A program made the position numbers and the translations under genes. From IMG/VR virus record IMGVR_UViG_3300007542_000116, positions 1 to 30,102 of that record: DNA of 30,102 nucleotides. One strand, given 5' to 3'. The notes under the pieces were generated by a model that saw nothing but the letters and a program-made list of their open reading frames with translations, ran no database searches and was not told the DNA's origin. The stretch is from a virus. Below are positions 28,073-30,102 of the stretch, in pieces; positions within the stretch are counted from its first letter, which is position 1; the number at the start of each line of letters is the position of its first letter.

Positions 28073-29115
28073 AACTAAAAGCTGTCGAACTGGTTAACGC
28101 GCTAACTGCTCGTTTTGAGCAGCTAAACGTACTGACCCAGACTTCAGTAAACGTTAACCAAAACGTTGTTAAAGCAGAGCTGGGAAACTTTCTCCTATTT
28201 GCTTCGTTTGTTGACGTGGCACCCGCGCGGGACGAAGCGGTTTTAGGGTTCTTTAAGACCTTAACCGATGACGCTGGTACCGCTGACAGGGCTGTCCTAG
28301 CAGTTGACAAACTGGTGACCGAGTACGGCTACACCATAGACAACCAGCGTATGAACTTTGGTAAGGGGGCTTTTGACCCCGCTACTGCGAGTGATGTGCG
28401 TTACCTAGGGTTCGCGAAAGCGGTAAACGACGTTGTGTCTGCTGTCAGCGATCAGGTCTCTCGAGGTACGGGTAAAGCCCTTGGCGATGTTGTTGGTACG
28501 GCAGAGGCGCTTGCGTTTGCCCTCACCAACGCAAGGTCCGACACCGCGTCCTCTACGGACAACGACGTCATCGCCTTCTCTAAGGCGCTTGCAGACCACG
28601 GCTTCCTCGCGGAGGCCATCGATACGCTTGCGTTCGGAAAAGGGCTCTCAGACGCTCCTGTGGCCTCTGACGCTATAGACAGCTTCGGGCTTACCAAAGC
28701 CCTAGTAGATACAGTCACTTTTACCGACGATACTGACGGTGCGGCTTCAATTCTTGACGATCAAGAGATGCAGTTCCGTAAAATTAAGTCGAACATAGCC
28801 TCTGCCGCAGAGACTTTTACACGGCAAGTAGGATATAATCGACTCTTCTCAGACAATTCTATTGCATCTGAGACACATTATGTGGTTACAGGTAAGCATC
28901 TTTCAGATATACCTGTAGCAACCGAAACTCTGGCTAAGTCTCTAACGAGACAGCGCTCAGACAGCGCCCTATTTGGGGACGCGTCCGTAGTTACCTCTGG
29001 AAAGGTACTACTTAATTTGGCCTCGAGCACCGACGCGGGGTCGTTGCGGAGTCAGGGATATACTGACTTCACATACTTCGCGGAAGACTTTGTCGGGGCT
29101 TCCACTACGTTCTGA
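28069..29115 (+). CDS. Repeat-rich virion protein
   Basis: A 348-residue protein with a GTG start, overlapping the previous stop as GTGA. From about residue 105 it is built of imperfect repeats around a K-x-L-x-D core, for example FAKAVNDVVSAVSDQ, AFSKALADHGFLAEAID, AFGKGLSDAPVASDAID, LTKALVDTVTFTDD and GKHLSDIPVATETLAK. It ends YTDFTYFAEDFVGASTTF, a strand that recurs at the ends of marine-phage virion proteins. Such acidic repeats may form an elongated or beta-helical tail part. Function unknown. Confidence 0.8.
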   Translation: MKLKAVELVNALTARFEQLNVLTQTSVNVNQNVVKAELGNFLLFASFVDVAPARDEAVLGFFKTLTDDAGTADRAVLAVDKLVTEYGYTIDNQRMNFGKGAFDPATASDVRYLGFAKAVNDVVSAVSDQVSRGTGKALGDVVGTAEALAFALTNARSDTASSTDNDVIAFSKALADHGFLAEAIDTLAFGKGLSDAPVASDAIDSFGLTKALVDTVTFTDDTDGAASILDDQEMQFRKIKSNIASAAETFTRQVGYNRLFSDNSIASETHYVVTGKHLSDIPVATETLAKSLTRQRSDSALFGDASVVTSGKVLLNLASSTDAGSLRSQGYTDFTYFAEDFVGASTTF

Positions 29116-29126
29116 AGGAGATCGTT

Positions 29127-29585
29127 ATGATCAACGAAAACTTAAAGCTCTCTGGCCAGCTTAACATCGTCCTGAAGGACAAGGCTGGAAACATCAAAGA
29201 CTCGCGAAAGGTTAAAAACCTCGTCGTGGACTCTGGGCTCGCGTTCATTGCGTCCCGTATGTCCGGTACCACTAAAGCTATCATGTCTCACATGGCGCTA
29301 GGCTCTTCGACAACAAACGCAGCAGCAAATCAAACCGATCTGGTCTCTGTGTTGGGAAGCCGAGAAGCTTTGGATTCAACCACCATCGCGGGCACTAACG
29401 ATGAGCAGATCCAGTACCAAGCGTCTTTCGAGGCGGGCGATGCAACGGGTGCAGTAACGGAAGCGGGTATCTTTAACGCGGCCACGGCTGGCGACATGTT
29501 GTGCCGTACGAAATTCGATGTGGTTAACAAGGCCGCGGATGACACGATGTCCGTTACTTGGACCATTACTTTGTCTGCGTCTTAA
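29127..29585 (+). CDS. Tail/virion protein (152 aa)
   Basis: A 152-residue beta-rich protein: LKLSGQLNIVLKDKAGNIKD, KVKNLVVDSGLAFIASRMSG, SHMALGSSTTNAAANQTDLV, and a C-terminal DTMSVTWTITLSAS. The N-terminal 'G-x-x-x-V-x-x-D-x-x-G-x-x-x-D-x-R-x-x-x-N-x-V' pattern and the final W-T-I-T-L-S strand are seen in small tail proteins next to fibre genes of marine phages. It is likely a fibre-attachment or tip component. AAGGAG lies 8 nt before the start. Confidence 0.82.
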   Translation: MINENLKLSGQLNIVLKDKAGNIKDSRKVKNLVVDSGLAFIASRMSGTTKAIMSHMALGSSTTNAAANQTDLVSVLGSREALDSTTIAGTNDEQIQYQASFEAGDATGAVTEAGIFNAATAGDMLCRTKFDVVNKAADDTMSVTWTITLSAS

Positions 29586-29605
29586 TTAAGCTAGGGGTGT
29601 AACAC

Positions 29606-30102
29606 ATGGCTACGATAACAACCCGCGTTCAGGGCGCTGCTCCTAAGGGTTCACCCCTAACTAACGTTGAGGTGGATGACAACTTTCTAAACCTCAACGC
29701 AGACAAGCTGGAGAAATCCGGCGGGGCGATGACGGGCGATTTAGAATTTGGCGATGGTAAGAAGGCCATCTTCGGCGCTGGGTCTGATTTGCAGATTTAC
29801 CATAACGGGTCTAACAGCTATTTAGACGAAGTTGGGACAGGCAACCTCTTTGTCAGAGCTAATAACCTTCGCCTATCAAATGCTGACAATTCACAATACT
29901 ATTTAATTGCTGATAACTCTGGGTTTGTGAAACTAAACTACGCAGGTGCAACCAAACTCGCCACCACCAGCACAGGCGTAGACATCACGGGTACGGTGAC
30001 TGCTACTGAGCTTACATCCTCTGGAGCCTTGGATGCCGCATCAGCATTTATCGGGCCGGCGGGTTATAACATTTACCTGCGCAACATAGGCGGAACAAAC
30101 AG
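29606..30102 (+). CDS. Tail fibre protein, partial (165 codons visible)
   Basis: The reading frame is open to the right edge. It starts MATITTRVQGAAPKGSPLTN, VEVDDNFLNLNADKLEKSGG then AMTGDLEFGDGKKAIFGAGS, the opening of long tail fibres with an N-terminal attachment helix. A repeat-like beta region follows, with DLQIYHNGSNSYLDEVGTGN, LFVRANNLRLSNADNS and further strands. The DLQIYHNGSNSYL-type block recurs in fibres of marine phages. AGGGG lies about 10 nt upstream. The receptor-binding C-terminus and any chaperone lie outside the window. Confidence 0.88.
   Translation, partial: MATITTRVQGAAPKGSPLTNVEVDDNFLNLNADKLEKSGGAMTGDLEFGDGKKAIFGAGSDLQIYHNGSNSYLDEVGTGNLFVRANNLRLSNADNSQYYLIADNSGFVKLNYAGATKLATTSTGVDITGTVTATELTSSGALDAASAFIGPAGYNIYLRNIGGTN

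Overview
The window is a contiguous segment of a tailed bacteriophage (or prophage) genome, most likely with a podovirus-like structural plan. The sequence shows a complete virion-morphogenesis block (terminase, portal, scaffold, capsid, connector and tail genes), a self-contained replication set, dense packing with many ATG/stop overlaps, and strong AGGAG-type ribosome binding sites. The host cannot be named from the sequence. The tail-fibre style resembles marine phages, but that is inference. No tRNA, integrase, lysis gene, RNA polymerase or CRISPR array was found.

Left arm, 1-19245, all genes on the minus strand (read right to left). 18739-19245 and 16758-18708 hold small accessory genes, including a tandem paralogous pair and several genes under 60 codons. 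13411-16672 is a three-gene MoxR-type AAA+ ATPase / unknown / HExxH-VWA module. 12429-12707 is a small HTH protein with a C-terminal membrane helix. 4451-12381 is the replication and nucleotide core: family A DNA polymerase, PD-(D/E)XK nuclease, VRR-NUC nuclease, HNH-like protein, DUF3310-like protein, SNF2-type helicase, AlpA-like regulator and single-stranded DNA-binding protein. 1432-4377 is a large primase-polymerase/helicase. 1-1429 holds dUTPase, an HTH protein and small hypothetical genes.

Right arm, 19797-30102, all genes on the plus strand: small and large terminase, portal, a 77-residue protein, scaffold, major capsid, a small protein, two connector/neck proteins, a BppU-N-like protein, a repeat-rich virion protein, a tail protein, and a fibre gene that runs off the window.

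Two non-coding stretches exceed 300 bases. 18059-18531 carries a cluster of TAGACA iterons, a 17-bp perfect inverted repeat and an AT-rich patch, and is a candidate replication origin. 19246-19796 is the divergent switch between the arms. It carries a hairpin, a G-quadruplex-type G-run and the terS promoter, and could include the packaging site.

The most striking unexplained signal is a roughly 22-bp dyad, half-site consensus ATCTGTTNAC, found at seven intergenic positions (4389, 6306, 16715, 18070, 19769, 21552, 23680). Five of the seven overlap sigma70-type promoters that drive replication, MoxR-module, terminase, portal and post-portal genes on both strands. It looks like the operator of a phage-wide regulator, possibly one of the HTH proteins encoded here.
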